Shown: piece by piece, positions 28,707-38,141 of the stretch | Layout of the letters: every line of letters begins with the position of its first letter | Position numbering within the stretch: the first letter of the stretch is position 1 | Source: Ensifer sp. IC3342 | GTDB taxonomy: Bacteria > Pseudomonadota > Alphaproteobacteria > Rhizobiales > Rhizobiaceae | Direction of reading: 5' to 3' | DNA: 64,000 nucleotides | Assembly: GCF_020193655.1 (NCBI RefSeq) | Contig: NZ_JADYVE010000001.1 | Span: 1,488,001-1,552,000, forward strand | Position numbers and translations under genes: made by a program | The notes under the pieces: model-generated | Told to the model about the DNA's origin: nothing | Databases searched by the model: none | The model's input: only the letters and a program-made list of their open reading frames with translations

Positions 28707-28737
28707 CGGCCCGCCAGCTGCTGGCGGGCCGTTTTCC
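28707..28737. terminator. Strong terminator after aapP (bidirectional form)
   Basis: A perfect 11-bp stem, CGGCCCGCCAG (28707-28717) / CTGGCGGGCCG (28721-28731), with a 3-nt loop. On plus it runs into TTTTCC. On minus, the direction of aapP, it runs into TTCTTATTTT. It closes the aapJQMP operon. Confidence 0.8.
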
Positions 28738-28757
28738 TTCCGCTCACGTGATCAATA

Positions 28758-29534
28758 TCAGTGCAGGATCTGGCTGAGGAACAGCTTGGTGCGCTCGTGC
28801 TGCGGATTGTCGAAGAACTCGGCCGGTGAATTCTGTTCTACGATCTGGCCCTGATCCATGAAGATCACCCGGTTGGCGACCTGGCGGGCAAAGCCCATTT
28901 CGTGGGTTACGCACAGCATGGTCATGCCTTCCTCGGCAAGACCGACCATGGTGTCGAGCACTTCCTTGATCATTTCAGGATCGAGCGCGGAAGTCGGCTC
29001 GTCGAACAGCATGATCTTCGGATTCATGCAGAGCGAACGGGCGATGGCGACGCGCTGCTGCTGGCCGCCAGAAAGCTGACCCGGATACTTGTGGGCCTGT
29101 TCCGGAATCTTCACGCGCCTGAGGAAATGCATCGCGATTTCCTCGGCCTGCTTCTTCGGCATCTTGCGTACCCAGATCGGCGCCAGCGTGCAGTTTTCAA
29201 GGATCGTCAGGTGAGGGAACAGGTTGAAGTGCTGGAAGACCATGCCGACTTCGCGGCGCACCTCATCGATCTTCTTGAGGTCGTTGGTAAGCTCGATGCC
29301 GTCGACGACGATCTTGCCCTTCTGGTGCTCCTCAAGGCGGTTGATGCAGCGGATCATTGTCGATTTGCCGGAACCCGAGGGGCCAGCGATGACGATGCGC
29401 TCGCCGCGCATGACCTTGAGGTTGATGTCGCGCAGAACGTGGAAATCACCGTACCACTTGTTCATGTTGGTGATTTCGATCGCAACATCCGTCGTCGAGA
29501 TGGTCATCTTCGATGCGGTGGCAGTGTTTGCCAT
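28758..29534 (-). CDS. aapP: General L-amino acid ABC transporter, ATP-binding protein AapP
   Basis: ATPase subunit of the Aap system, which imports a broad range of L-amino acids and also affects efflux in rhizobia. In 258 residues there is Walker [10 protein letters not shown] (51-59), the Q-loop in the [12 protein letters not shown] region, the ABC signature LSGGQQQR, Walker B IMLFDEP, the D-loop SALDPE and the H-loop THEMGF, all intact. It is the last gene of aapJQMP, 13 nt after aapM. The protein is slightly longer at the N-terminus than GlnQ-type relatives. Confidence 0.96.
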   Translation of the reverse strand: MANTATASKMTISTTDVAIEITNMNKWYGDFHVLRDINLKVMRGERIVIAGPSGSGKSTMIRCINRLEEHQKGKIVVDGIELTNDLKKIDEVRREVGMVFQHFNLFPHLTILENCTLAPIWVRKMPKKQAEEIAMHFLRRVKIPEQAHKYPGQLSGGQQQRVAIARSLCMNPKIMLFDEPTSALDPEMIKEVLDTMVGLAEEGMTMLCVTHEMGFARQVANRVIFMDQGQIVEQNSPAEFFDNPQHERTKLFLSQILH

Positions 29535-29547
29535 ATGTTTCCCCTTT

Positions 29548-30702
29548 TTATCGTTGGCTTCTGTCGAGTACGCGTTCCATGAAGCCTGAATAGCGCGACA
29601 TGCCGAAGCAGAAAAGCCAGAATATGAAGCCCGCGAAGATCAGGCCGGTCAGCGGCGTTACTGCGGATGCCCAATTCGTGTCGGTGAAGTTCAGGCGGAC
29701 GATGCCGAGCAGGTCGAACATGCCGATGATCGAGACGAGCGAGGTGTCCTTGAAGAGGCCGATGAAGGTGTTGACGATGCCCGGGATCACAAGCTTCAGC
29801 GCCTGCGGCAGGATGATAAGGTTCATCTTCTGCCAGAAGCTGAGGCCGAGCGAATCGGCGCCCTCATACTGGCCCTTTGGAATGGCCTGCAGGCCGCCGC
29901 GCACAACTTCCGCCATGTAGGCGGAGGCGAAGAGCGATACACCGATGAGCGCGCGCAGGAATTTGTCGAAGGTGACACCCTGCGGCAGGAACAGCGGTAG
30001 CATCACGCTTGCCATGAACAGAACCGTGATCAGCGGAACGCCGCGCACCATCTCGATGAAGACCGTGCAGAGCATCTTGATCACCGGCATGTTGGACCGC
30101 CGCCCGAGCGCGAGGAGAATGCCCAACGGCAGCGAAACCGCGATCCCGACAAACGAGAGCGCCAGGGTGACCATGAGGCCGCCCCACAGCGGTGTCTCGA
30201 CGTAAGTCAGGCCAAGCCAGCCGCCGGGCAGCAGGATCGTGGCGATGATCGGCAGGACCACCAGCAAGAGGACCGCGTTCAACCCCTTGTAAGGTATCTT
30301 GGGGATCAGCATCGGCACCAGGAACAGCACGAAAAGTATGCCGACGAGAGCGGGACGCCACCGTTCATCGAGCGGGTAGCGACCGAAGATGAACTGCCCC
30401 AACTTGGCATTGACGAAAGCCCAGCAGGCGCCGCTCCAGCCTTCCGGCTGCGAGCCGCCCTGGGCGAGCGTGGCGCAGACGCCGCGACCGCCGCCAGTCC
30501 AGGCCGCGTCTATGAAGAGCCACTGTATCGCCGGCGGCACCAGCCATGCCAGGATGAGCAGGCTGATGATCGTCATGACCGTGTCCTTCGGCGTCGCGAA
30601 GAGGTTCTTCCTGAGCCAAAGTGCAATACCGGTTTCCAGTGCCGGGGCGGGTGAGGCTTCGATCATTGAAGCACGAACGAAACTTGTCTGATGCGTGCTC
30701 AT
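29548..30702 (-). CDS. aapM: General L-amino acid ABC transporter, permease AapM
   Basis: Inner-membrane permease of the polar amino acid (HAAT) family, 384 residues, longer than typical 220-residue permeases because of an N-terminal extension with extra membrane segments and a periplasmic loop, as known for AapM. The permease core is in the C-terminal half, with the EAA-like coupling motif [28 protein letters not shown] (shown in parts) and the GALRA-like [22 protein letters not shown] segment. It lies 13 nt before aapP and 4 nt after aapQ, so the four genes form one operon. It pairs with AapQ as a heterodimer. Confidence 0.95.
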   Translation of the reverse strand: MSTHQTSFVRASMIEASPAPALETGIALWLRKNLFATPKDTVMTIISLLILAWLVPPAIQWLFIDAAWTGGGRGVCATLAQGGSQPEGWSGACWAFVNAKLGQFIFGRYPLDERWRPALVGILFVLFLVPMLIPKIPYKGLNAVLLLVVLPIIATILLPGGWLGLTYVETPLWGGLMVTLALSFVGIAVSLPLGILLALGRRSNMPVIKMLCTVFIEMVRGVPLITVLFMASVMLPLFLPQGVTFDKFLRALIGVSLFASAYMAEVVRGGLQAIPKGQYEGADSLGLSFWQKMNLIILPQALKLVIPGIVNTFIGLFKDTSLVSIIGMFDLLGIVRLNFTDTNWASAVTPLTGLIFAGFIFWLFCFGMSRYSGFMERVLDRSQR

Positions 30703-30706
30703 CTTC

Positions 30707-31900
30707 TTACCTCTCCACCAGCGCCATGCGAGCGTTGTACCAGTTCATGAACAGCGAGGTCGCGAGGCTGAGCGTCAGATAGACGATGAGCCAGATGCTG
30801 ACCACTTCGATGGACTGCCCTGTCTGGTTGAGGATCGTGCCGCCGACGGCGACGAGATCCGCATAGCCGACGGCGACCGCCAGCGACGAGTTCTTGGTGA
30901 GGTTGAGATATTGGCTGGTCAATGGCGGGATGATGATGCGCATCGCCTGCGGCACGACCACCAGACGAGTCGTCAGCCTTGGGCGGATGCCGAGTGCATG
31001 AGCCGCTTCTGTCTGCCCCTTCGAAATTCCCCGGATGCCCGCCCGGACGATCTCTGCGATGAAGGCCGCAGTGTAGAAGGAAAGCGCTAGGAAGAGGGAC
31101 ATGAATTCCGGTCCGACGACCGAACCGCCCGTCAGGTTGAACTTGCCTGCGATCGGAACGTCGAAAGTCAACGGAGCGCCGGTCGCGAGGAACGTAATGA
31201 GCGGCAGACCGATGAGCAAGCCAAGCACGGTCCACAATACAGGCAGCCGCTGGCCGGTCGCCTCCTGCCGTTGCCGGGCATAGCGGGCGAAGGCGAAGCT
31301 TGCGACGACGGCGATGATGATTGCGAACAGCGTATATTGCGCCCCGTCTCCGAAGATGGGCCTGGGGAAGGCCACGCCGCGATTGCTCACATAGACATCG
31401 AGCGGGAGAGCGAGTGCGTCACGGGCCTGCGGCAAGATCGCCAAAACGCCGCTGTACCAGAAGAATATGACGAGCAGCGGCGGGATGTTGCGGAACACCT
31501 CGACATAGGCGAGCGAGAGCTTGGCGATGATCCAGTTGTGCGAAAGGCGCCCGATGCCGACGAGGAAGCCGATGATCGTTGCCGTGACGATACCGGTGAT
31601 CGCCACAAGCAGCGTGTTGACGAACCCGACAACCAGAGCGCGGCCGTAACTGGAATCGCTCGTGAAGGCGATCAGTGACTGTCCGACATCGAATCCCGCC
31701 CGGCTGTTCAGAAAGCCGTAGCCGGACGCGATGTTCGCACGCCTTAGGTTCTCGACCGTGTTGTCGACGATCCAGTAGACGAGGACCGCGAGTATGACGA
31801 TGGTGATTGCCTGGTAGAATATTCCGCGCACCTGAGGATCGTTGATGATCGATCCCGAGGACTTGCTTTTTTCAGGCGCATTCGTGACGCCAATGGCCAT
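30707..31900 (-). CDS. aapQ: General L-amino acid ABC transporter, permease AapQ
   Basis: Second permease of the Aap transporter, 397 residues. Strong membrane segments include [17 protein letters not shown] near the N-terminus and several in the C-terminal permease domain. The coupling loop reads [30 protein letters not shown] (in parts), the usual EAA motif. It is separated from aapJ by 85 nt that contain a strong hairpin, and from aapM by 4 nt. An N-terminal extension, as in AapM, distinguishes the subfamily from GlnP/HisQ. Confidence 0.95.
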   Translation of the reverse strand: MAIGVTNAPEKSKSSGSIINDPQVRGIFYQAITIVILAVLVYWIVDNTVENLRRANIASGYGFLNSRAGFDVGQSLIAFTSDSSYGRALVVGFVNTLLVAITGIVTATIIGFLVGIGRLSHNWIIAKLSLAYVEVFRNIPPLLVIFFWYSGVLAILPQARDALALPLDVYVSNRGVAFPRPIFGDGAQYTLFAIIIAVVASFAFARYARQRQEATGQRLPVLWTVLGLLIGLPLITFLATGAPLTFDVPIAGKFNLTGGSVVGPEFMSLFLALSFYTAAFIAEIVRAGIRGISKGQTEAAHALGIRPRLTTRLVVVPQAMRIIIPPLTSQYLNLTKNSSLAVAVGYADLVAVGGTILNQTGQSIEVVSIWLIVYLTLSLATSLFMNWYNARMALVER

Positions 31901-31950
31901 ACAATGCCTCTTTCCCCAATCCGCCCTTTCCGGGCGTTCTTATTGTAGAA

Positions 31951-31976
31951 CGGAGGAGCGGCAAGCCGCTCCTCCG
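31951..31976 (-). promoter_or_regulatory. Strong hairpin between aapJ and aapQ
   Basis: A perfect 12-bp stem (CGGAGGAGCGGC at 31951-31962, GCCGCTCCTCCG at 31965-31976) with a 2-nt loop lies just after the aapJ stop. In binding-protein transporter operons such hairpins often stabilise the upstream mRNA so that the binding protein is made in excess. The T run after it is weak, so full termination is unlikely. Confidence 0.7.
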
Positions 31977-31985
31977 TCGGACCGA

Positions 31986-33011
31986 TTAGCGGACCGGCGG
32001 CGCGTATTGGATGCCGCCCTTGTTCCAGAGCGCATTCAGGCCGCGCTCGATCTTCAGCGCGCTGCCGGCGCCGATGTTGCGATCGAACACTTCGCCGTAG
32101 TTGCCAACCGCCTTGATGACGTTGACCGCCCAGTCATTGGTCAGCCCAAGGTCGGTACCGATCTTGCTGTCCGCTTCGACGCCGAGGAAGCGCTGCACGT
32201 CAGGGTTGGTCGACTTCTTCATCTCTTCGACGTTCGCCTGGGTGATGCCGAATTCCTCGGCCTGGACCAGCGCATAGTGAACCCAGCTCACGATATCGTA
32301 CCATTGGTCGTCACCCTGGCGGACGGCCGGGCCGAGCGGCTCCTTGGAGATGATTTCCGGCAGGATCATGTGTTCGTCCGGCTTCGAGAGGGTGAGGCGC
32401 AGCGAATAGAGGCCGGACTGGTCGGTGGTGTAAACGTCGCAGCGGCCGGCATCATAGGCCGCGTTGACTTCTTCGAGCTTCTCGAAGACGACCGGATTGT
32501 ACTGCAGGTTGTTGGTTTTGAAGTAGTCGGCGAGGTTGAGCTCGGTCGTGGTGCCCGTCTGGACGCAGACGGCGGCGCCCGACAGTTCGAGGGCCGACTT
32601 CACGTTAAGGCTCTTGCGCACCATGAAGCCCTGGCCGTCATAGTAGTTGACCGGGCGGAAGTTGAAGCCGAGCGCCGTATCGCGATTGATCGTCCAGGTC
32701 GTGTTGCGGGCGAGAAGGTCGACCTCACCGGACTGCAGCGCCGGGAAACGCTCCTTTGCCGAGGTCGGCGTGTACTTAACCTTGGTTGCGTCGCCAAAAA
32801 CGGCAGCCGCGACCGCCTTGCAATAGTCGACGTCGAAACCGCTCCAATTGCCCGAAGCGTCGGGCGCAGCGAAACCGGCGAGACCGGTGTTCACGCCGCA
32901 CTGGACAAAGCCCTTGGCCTTCACGTCATCAAGGGTCGCGGCCGATGCCGCTTGTGCGCCAATACCCATGACAGCAGCGCCGACCAGAGCTGTCAGAATT
33001 CGTCTTGCCAT
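31986..33011 (-). CDS. aapJ: General L-amino acid ABC transporter, periplasmic binding protein AapJ
   Basis: Periplasmic solute-binding protein of the Aap system, 341 residues with a clear signal peptide (about 1-24: basic MARR, hydrophobic core, cleavage after AASA). Domain features include the VKAKGFVQCGVNTGLAGFA start, GFDVDYCKAVAAAVFGD and LARNTTWTINRDT, characteristic of the AapJ/BztA subgroup, with a pair of cysteines (in QCGV and DYCKA). It is the first gene of aapJQMP. The 338 nt upstream are shared with the divergent metC and contain candidate promoters. Aap is a major amino acid importer in rhizobia and is nitrogen-regulated in relatives. Confidence 0.97.
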   Translation of the reverse strand: MARRILTALVGAAVMGIGAQAASAATLDDVKAKGFVQCGVNTGLAGFAAPDASGNWSGFDVDYCKAVAAAVFGDATKVKYTPTSAKERFPALQSGEVDLLARNTTWTINRDTALGFNFRPVNYYDGQGFMVRKSLNVKSALELSGAAVCVQTGTTTELNLADYFKTNNLQYNPVVFEKLEEVNAAYDAGRCDVYTTDQSGLYSLRLTLSKPDEHMILPEIISKEPLGPAVRQGDDQWYDIVSWVHYALVQAEEFGITQANVEEMKKSTNPDVQRFLGVEADSKIGTDLGLTNDWAVNVIKAVGNYGEVFDRNIGAGSALKIERGLNALWNKGGIQYAPPVR

Positions 33012-33109
33012 TTTTTGAACCTTTTCGGTTGTTGTTTAGTTCCCGTCTGCACAGGCGCGCTCCGTGGGCGCGTGCAGCCTCCGCCACCCTCCTGGCGTGA
33101 GTGCAATCT

Positions 33110-33138
33110 ATCTCATGCTCAAAATCTACAAGGGTCAA
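33110..33138 (-). promoter_or_regulatory. Candidate promoter for aapJQMP
   Basis: On the minus strand TTGACC (33138-33133), a 17-nt spacer and TGAGAT (33115-33110) form a plausible sigma-70-type promoter about 100 nt upstream of the aapJ start. The long leader includes a hairpin at 33047-33077. Confidence 0.45.
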
Positions 33139-33289
33139 GAGAGGTTGCCGATTTTCTGATTTTGCATGTGAAAAACCCGAACTTCGCCAGAAGTTTAGGC
33201 AGTTTCTTCCCGGAAAATCGGATTCTTTGAACAAAAAACGGCCAGTCCGGCATTTTGCACGAAGCCTCGCCACTTCACCCGAATTTTCC

Positions 33290-33318
33290 CTTGACCCGGC
33301 GGGTGCCGCGTTCGATGA
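33290..33318 (+). promoter_or_regulatory. Candidate promoter for metC
   Basis: CTTGAC (33290-33295) is a perfect rhizobial -35; 17 nt later CGATGA (33313-33318) is a weak -10. The predicted start would leave a leader of about 25 nt before the metC ATG. Confidence 0.4.
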
Positions 33319-33350
33319 GTTGGCGTCGAATCTAAACAGCGGATTTTTCA

Positions 33351-34541
33351 ATGGCAGACAAGATCAGCGCGCTCAAGGAAACGGGCATCAACACCCGTCT
33401 GGCGCACACTGGCAACAATCCCTCGGATTTCCACGGCTTCGTCAATCCGCCGGTGGTGCATGCGTCCACTGTGCTGTTTCCCAACGCCAGGACCATGGAA
33501 AACCGGGCGCAGAAATATACCTACGGGACGCGCGGCACGCCGACGACCGATGCGCTTTGCGAGGCAATTAATGAGCTCGAGGGCGCTGCCGGAACGATTC
33601 TCGTGCCTTCAGGCCTGGCGGCGGTCACGGTGCCGTTCCTGACCTATCTGTCGGCCGGGGATCACGCGCTCGTCGTTGATTCGGTTTATTTCCCGACGCG
33701 GCATTTCTGCGACACGATGCTGAAGCGCCTCGGCGTCACCGTCGAATACTACGATCCGATGATCGGCGCCGGCATTGAAAGCCTGATCCGTCCGAACACG
33801 CGCCTGGTGCATACCGAGGCGCCGGGCTCGAACACGTTCGAGATGCAGGACATTCGCGCAATTGCAGCCGTGGCACACCGCCACGGTTGCGTCGTGACGA
33901 TGGACAATACCTGGGCGACGCCGGTTTATTTCCGCCCGCTCGATCACGGCGTCGATGTCTCGATCCATGCAGCCACGAAGTACCCCTCGGGCCATTCCGA
34001 TGTGCTGTTCGGCACCGTGTCGGCCAATATCACCCATTGGCCGGCTCTCAGCGAGGCTATGGTCACGCTCGGCGTCTGCGTGTCGCCGGACGACAGCTAC
34101 CAGATCCTCCGGGGCTTGCGCACGATGGGAATTCGCCTGGAGCGGCATCAGGCGAGTGCGCTGGCGATCGCCGAATGGCTGGAGAGCCGCGACGAGGTTG
34201 CACGCGTCCTACATCCGGCACTGCCGAGCTTTCCGGGACACGACCTCTGGAAGCGCGACTTCGGCGGGGCGAGCGGGATTTTCTCCTTTGTGCTGAAGGC
34301 CGACAGCCCCGAAACGTTCAGGGCCAAGGCGCATGCCTTCCTGGATGCGCTCTCGCTCTTCGGTCTTGGCTATTCCTGGGGCGGCTTTGAAAGCCTCGCC
34401 GTCCACGTCAACCTATCCGACCGCAAGGTAGCGAAGGCTCCGTCGGAAGGGCCGGTGATCCGATTGCAGATCGGGCTGGAAGACGTTCCGGATATCCGTC
34501 GCGATATCGAAGCGGGCTTCGCCGCCGCCAATGCGGTCTGA
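33351..34541 (+). CDS. metC: Cystathionine beta-lyase
   Basis: PLP enzyme of the Cys/Met metabolism family that cleaves cystathionine to homocysteine, pyruvate and ammonia. In 396 residues the PLP lysine is at about K210 (HAATKYPSGHSD), preceded by the TMDNTWATPVYFRPLDHGVDVS stretch (in parts). The N-terminal YGTRGTPTTDALCEAI and C-terminal FGLGYSWGGFESL are typical of the beta-lyase rather than the gamma-synthase subgroup. It ends 3 nt from the convergent monooxygenase gene. With cysI and cysE in the window it forms part of sulfur amino acid synthesis. Alanine racemase side activity is known for some family members. Confidence 0.93.
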   Translation: MADKISALKETGINTRLAHTGNNPSDFHGFVNPPVVHASTVLFPNARTMENRAQKYTYGTRGTPTTDALCEAINELEGAAGTILVPSGLAAVTVPFLTYLSAGDHALVVDSVYFPTRHFCDTMLKRLGVTVEYYDPMIGAGIESLIRPNTRLVHTEAPGSNTFEMQDIRAIAAVAHRHGCVVTMDNTWATPVYFRPLDHGVDVSIHAATKYPSGHSDVLFGTVSANITHWPALSEAMVTLGVCVSPDDSYQILRGLRTMGIRLERHQASALAIAEWLESRDEVARVLHPALPSFPGHDLWKRDFGGASGIFSFVLKADSPETFRAKAHAFLDALSLFGLGYSWGGFESLAVHVNLSDRKVAKAPSEGPVIRLQIGLEDVPDIRRDIEAGFAAANAV

Positions 34542-34544
34542 TGC

Positions 34545-35717
34545 TCACTGCTCCGGGACGCCGTAGCCGTAAAGCCAGTCGAGGTCGGCGGCAAGCGATT
34601 CGGAACCCTTGAGCGCGAGCACCAGATCACGCCCGAGACGGATTGGCCCTCGGGCGTGATAGGCGAAGCGGTTGAAGGCGGCCCGCTTTCGCACGCGATC
34701 GATCCGCGACCTTCGCGCACGATCATATCTGGCGAATGCGGAAGGGACATCCTGGCTTTCGGCGAGGCAGTGCGCGAGTTCCCAGGCATCCTCGATAGCC
34801 ATCGCGGCGCCCTGGGCCGCAAATGGCGTCATCGCATGGGCCGCGTCGCCGATTAGGATGGTTCTCGTCCCGTCGTGCCATGCACCGTCCCCGACGGCGC
34901 ACAAGGGCCAGTAGCTCGCTGCGGTCGCGTTCGTGAGGAGCACACGCAGCTTGGGATGCCAGCCGTCGAAAGCTGTTTCAAGCTCACGCCGTCTCTCCTC
35001 GGAATCCTTGCCGACCCACACGCTCTCGCCGGCCTTGCCCCCGACGATCGCCACAAGGTTGAAGCCGCCGACTTCCCTGATCGGGTAGGCGACGAGGTGT
35101 GCATTCGAGCCGAGAAAGGCCGTGACACGATCGTCCGACAGGAGCGCGGTCGCCTCCGCGCGCGGCACCATCAGGCGCCAGGCGATGTTGCCCGAGAACT
35201 GTACGGGGCCGGCGCCCGGGATGGATGTTCTTATGCGTGACCAGATCCCATCGGCGCCGACGATTGCGGACGGGCGTCGTGTCATCGCGCGATCGATCGC
35301 CGCTTCCGGGTCGCTCTCGATCCGGCAGCCAAGGTGAATGTGGCAGCGCGGTTCGGCTGCCACTGCGTTCAATAGGATCTTTTGCAAGCTGGCGCGATGC
35401 AGTACGCCATAGGGAGCCGCCCAGCGGTTGCGGGCGTGGAGGCCGGCTGGCACGCTTGCAAGCGAGCGCAGCGAGCATCCGTCGAGAAGCGCGATCGAAA
35501 CCGGCTCGCTCCAGACAGCTTCAAGGGCAGGGAGCAGACCGAGCTCGATCAGAATGCGTGACGCGTTCGGCGACAATTGCAGCCCGGCGCCAACCTCTTT
35601 CAAAGAGTCGGCCTGTTCGAATATTTCCGTCTCGAAACCCCGGCGGGCGAGACAGAGCGCCGTCGTCAGGCCGGCAATACCGGCGCCGACGATCGCGACC
35701 GGACCAGCGTCTTGCAT
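34545..35717 (-). CDS. FAD-dependent monooxygenase (salicylate-hydroxylase-like)
   Basis: Group A flavoprotein monooxygenase, 390 residues. The N-terminal dinucleotide fold is VAIVGAGIAGLTTALCLARRG (in parts; glycines 11, 13 and 16), followed by FEQADSLKEVGAGLQLSPNASRILIELGL-type sequence, the mid-domain GADGIWSRIR motif that contacts both FAD and NAD(P)H, and the FAD-ribityl motif LIGDAAHAMTPFAAQGAAMAIED. This places it with salicylate, 3-hydroxybenzoate and related aromatic hydroxylases. The substrate is not predictable. The start at 35717 gives MQDAGPVAIVGAG. A zinc-finger gene lies 28 nt upstream on the same strand. Confidence 0.9.
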   Translation of the reverse strand: MQDAGPVAIVGAGIAGLTTALCLARRGFETEIFEQADSLKEVGAGLQLSPNASRILIELGLLPALEAVWSEPVSIALLDGCSLRSLASVPAGLHARNRWAAPYGVLHRASLQKILLNAVAAEPRCHIHLGCRIESDPEAAIDRAMTRRPSAIVGADGIWSRIRTSIPGAGPVQFSGNIAWRLMVPRAEATALLSDDRVTAFLGSNAHLVAYPIREVGGFNLVAIVGGKAGESVWVGKDSEERRRELETAFDGWHPKLRVLLTNATAASYWPLCAVGDGAWHDGTRTILIGDAAHAMTPFAAQGAAMAIEDAWELAHCLAESQDVPSAFARYDRARRSRIDRVRKRAAFNRFAYHARGPIRLGRDLVLALKGSESLAADLDWLYGYGVPEQ

Positions 35718-35745
35718 CGATCTCGTACCGTTGGATGGCGACGAC

Positions 35746-35991
35746 TTAAGCCGCCTTGCTGGCAAAGAGGCATCCCGGAGGATTTGTCTCCGTTGCCTTC
35801 AGCGAAGGGTTGTAGCGATAGAGCGTCGAACAATAGGGGCAGACCTTCTCGTTGTCGTCGCCCATGTCGATGAAGATGTGGGGATGGTCGAAGGGAACGG
35901 ATGCGCCCGTGCACATGAATTCCTTGACGCCGATTTCGATCGCCTGGTGTCCGCCGTCATTCTGAAAATGGGGGATGCTGTGGCCGGCCAT
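35746..35991 (-). CDS. Zinc-finger (CHCC/NDUFS6-like) protein
   Basis: An 81-residue protein with one predicted zinc site of the zf-CHCC type: a cysteine in KEFMCTGAS, a histidine in FDHPHIFIDMGD, and the pair in CPYC (VCPYCSTLYRYN). This domain is shared with the mitochondrial complex I accessory subunit NDUFS6, and such small proteins occur widely in alphaproteobacteria. The start at 35991 (MAGHSIPHFQNDGG) was chosen because upstream codons lack similarity. It sits 28 nt before the FAD monooxygenase and is probably its operon partner. A role in respiratory complex I assembly is possible but unproven. Confidence 0.85.
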   Translation of the reverse strand: MAGHSIPHFQNDGGHQAIEIGVKEFMCTGASVPFDHPHIFIDMGDDNEKVCPYCSTLYRYNPSLKATETNPPGCLFASKAA

Positions 35992-36165
35992 GTCATGCTC
36001 CGATGAATGCAAGTCTTGTAAATTTGGCGGCACCATAGTGAGCTTTGCCGCAAATGTGTAGCGGCAAACATGCCGCGCCTGTGGTTTTTGGCGGGCCGGG
36101 GGTTTCAAGCGACGGCGTTACAACCTAGTTTGCGCCGAAAACAGAACGCCTTCAGGAAATGACAC

Positions 36166-36951
36166 ATGGATCTGAACCCGCCGCCATTTTCGCGCTTCGT
36201 GCATGAGGGAATGGAGATCGCCTTTTTCGACGAAGGCGACCCGTCGGGAGATCCCATCCTCCTCATTCACGGTTTCGCTTCGAGCGCCAATGTCAACTGG
36301 GTGTATCCGGGCTGGTTGAAGACGCTAGGCGATGCCGGCTACCGGGTCATCGCGCTGGACAATCGCGGCCATGGAAAGAGTAGCAAGCCGTACGACCCTT
36401 CGCTCTATCATCCTCAACAGATGGCAGGAGATGCGGCTGCACTTCTTGTGCATCTCGGGATAGGCGACGCGCATGTCATGGGCTATTCCATGGGCGCGCG
36501 CATTTCAGCGTTCCTGGCTTTAGCGCATCCGGATCGGGTGCGCTCGCTTGTGTTCGGTGGCCTCGGAATAGGCATGGTGACCGGGGTAGGAGACTGGGAC
36601 CCGATCGCCGACGCGCTGCTTGCGCCGTCACTGGAGAGCGTGACGCATCCGCGCGGCCGAATGTTTCGTGCTTTTGCCGATCAGACCAAGAGCGACCGCG
36701 AGGCGCTTGCGGCTTGCATCTCCACGTCGCGCGATCTTCTGTCGCCCGAAGATGTGGCCCGCATCGCGGTGCCGGTACTGATCGGTGTCGGAACGAAGGA
36801 CGAGATTGCCGGATCGGCGCAGGAACTTGCCGCCCTTATGCCGCGCGCAAAGGCGCTCGACATTCCGGGGCGCGACCATATGCTGGCGGTTGGCGACCGG
36901 GTATTCAAGAAGGCCGTGCTCGAATTCCTTGGCGAGGTTGGGCGAGCGTAG
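36166..36951 (+). CDS. Alpha/beta-fold hydrolase
   Basis: A 261-residue alpha/beta hydrolase with the oxyanion region LLIHGFASSANVNW, the strand-turn ALDNRGHGKSSKP, the nucleophile elbow GYSMGA with the serine at about S108, a late acid candidate near VGTKDEIAGS, and the catalytic histidine in PGRDHMLAVGDR. No signal peptide. The family covers esterases, haloperoxidases and C-C bond hydrolases; the substrate cannot be told from sequence. It stands alone, divergent from the zinc-finger gene (174 nt) and 101 nt upstream of cysE on the same strand. Confidence 0.9.
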   Translation: MDLNPPPFSRFVHEGMEIAFFDEGDPSGDPILLIHGFASSANVNWVYPGWLKTLGDAGYRVIALDNRGHGKSSKPYDPSLYHPQQMAGDAAALLVHLGIGDAHVMGYSMGARISAFLALAHPDRVRSLVFGGLGIGMVTGVGDWDPIADALLAPSLESVTHPRGRMFRAFADQTKSDREALAACISTSRDLLSPEDVARIAVPVLIGVGTKDEIAGSAQELAALMPRAKALDIPGRDHMLAVGDRVFKKAVLEFLGEVGRA

Positions 36952-37052
36952 GGCCGCTTTACGACCCGTGGCTGAAATGTGGCGCACCCATTTATGTCCG
37001 CCGGGAATTACCCTATATTTGAAGCATTGATCGATCATGAAGGAGAGCGACT

Positions 37053-37880
37053 ATGGTCGCCAAGACCGAACTGCGCCATACGGACTCGTTCAAGGCGATA
37101 GACCCGATCTGGGACAGCCTGCGCGAGGAAGCCCGCCTCGCCGCCGAGCGGGATCCGATGTTGGCAGCGTTCTTGTATTCGACCGTCGTCAATCAGCACT
37201 CCCTCGAAGAGGCTGTGATCTACCGGATTTGCGAGCGGCTGGATCACCCGGACCTGCAGGCAAACCTGCTCCATCAGACCTTTTCCGAAATGCTGGAAGA
37301 CTGGCCTGAATGGGGCACGATCCTTCGCGTCGACATCCAGGCGGTCTATGATCGCGATCCGGCGTGCACGCGGTTCATCGAACCCGTGCTCTATTTCAAG
37401 GGGTTCCACGCCATCCAAACGCATCGCCTTGCCCACTGGCTGTGGAAGCGCGGACGGAAGGATTTCGCGTTGTATCTGCAGAGCCGCTCTTCGAGCGTCT
37501 ATCAGACCGACATCAATCCTGCCGCCCGGATCGGGCGCGGCATCTTCCTTGATCACGCAACCGGGCTGGTGGTCGGCGAAACGGCAACCATCGGCGATAA
37601 TGTATCGATCCTGCACGGGGTGACACTTGGCGGCACCGGCAAGGAGGGCAGCGATCGCCATCCCAAGATCGGTGACGGCGTGTTGATCGGCGCAGGCGCA
37701 AAGATACTCGGCAACATCCACATCGGGCATTGCTCGCGCGTTGCGGCTGGCTCAGTCGTGCTGAAGCCGGTACCTCCCAAGACAACGGTGGCAGGCGTTC
37801 CGGCAAAGGTCGTAGGCGAGGCCGGTTGTTCCGAGCCGTCGCGCCAGATGGACCAGATCCTGGCCAGCTTCGACATTTAG
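37053..37880 (+). CDS. cysE: Serine O-acetyltransferase
   Basis: First enzyme of cysteine synthesis, making O-acetylserine from serine and acetyl-CoA. The 275 residues contain the N-terminal helical SATase domain (PIWDSLREEARLAAERDPML) and a C-terminal left-handed beta-helix of hexapeptide repeats (INPAARIGRGIFLDHATG, VSILHGVTLGGTGK with the active-site histidines). It is usually feedback-inhibited by cysteine. The -10-like CTATAT at 37013-37018 is a candidate promoter element, but no good -35 accompanies it. O-acetylserine uses the sulfide made by the sulfite reductase in this window. Confidence 0.95.
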   Translation: MVAKTELRHTDSFKAIDPIWDSLREEARLAAERDPMLAAFLYSTVVNQHSLEEAVIYRICERLDHPDLQANLLHQTFSEMLEDWPEWGTILRVDIQAVYDRDPACTRFIEPVLYFKGFHAIQTHRLAHWLWKRGRKDFALYLQSRSSSVYQTDINPAARIGRGIFLDHATGLVVGETATIGDNVSILHGVTLGGTGKEGSDRHPKIGDGVLIGAGAKILGNIHIGHCSRVAAGSVVLKPVPPKTTVAGVPAKVVGEAGCSEPSRQMDQILASFDI

Positions 37881-38141
37881 CGGGGTTGCGTGTCTGACCG
37901 GATGCGAGCGCCGGCGCGGCCGCGCCTCGCAAGTTCCGGCGTTCGGCGATGCGGGGCATGACGATCTTGCGAGCGGTTTTCCGCTGGCGCCCGCTTCGAA
38001 CTTTGCAGAAAATTGGACGGAAATTCAAAACGATAAGGCGACTTCGCAAAGCTGGAGGGACGCCGGCGCTTCAAGTGGGTTTACACCTGGTAATTCCGCA
38101 TGCGAGAAGCGCCGCAAATCAAACATCCATGGAGAGAAGAT

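Larger units (their letters stand above)
33012..33350. other. Divergent aapJ/metC control region
   Basis: These 339 nt contain no convincing gene. Toward aapJ (minus) there is a leader hairpin, CTGCAC (33047-33052) / GTGCAG (33072-33077) with inner GC pairing, and a candidate promoter at 33110-33138. Toward metC (plus) there is a CTTGAC -35 at 33290. The middle (33150-33250) is relatively AT-rich and may hold regulator sites; I could not assign one. Short plus-strand frames crossing it have no recognisable similarity. Confidence 0.6.

Noticed and set aside
31842..33230. A 462-codon plus-strand frame over aapJ and its leader
   Set aside because: It is explained by the aapJ coding sequence on the other strand; the part beyond aapJ lacks any similarity.
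33012..33350. SAM-II-type riboswitch before metC
   Set aside because: Methionine genes in alphaproteobacteria sometimes carry one, but I could not find the expected pseudoknot pattern between the candidate promoter and the ATG.
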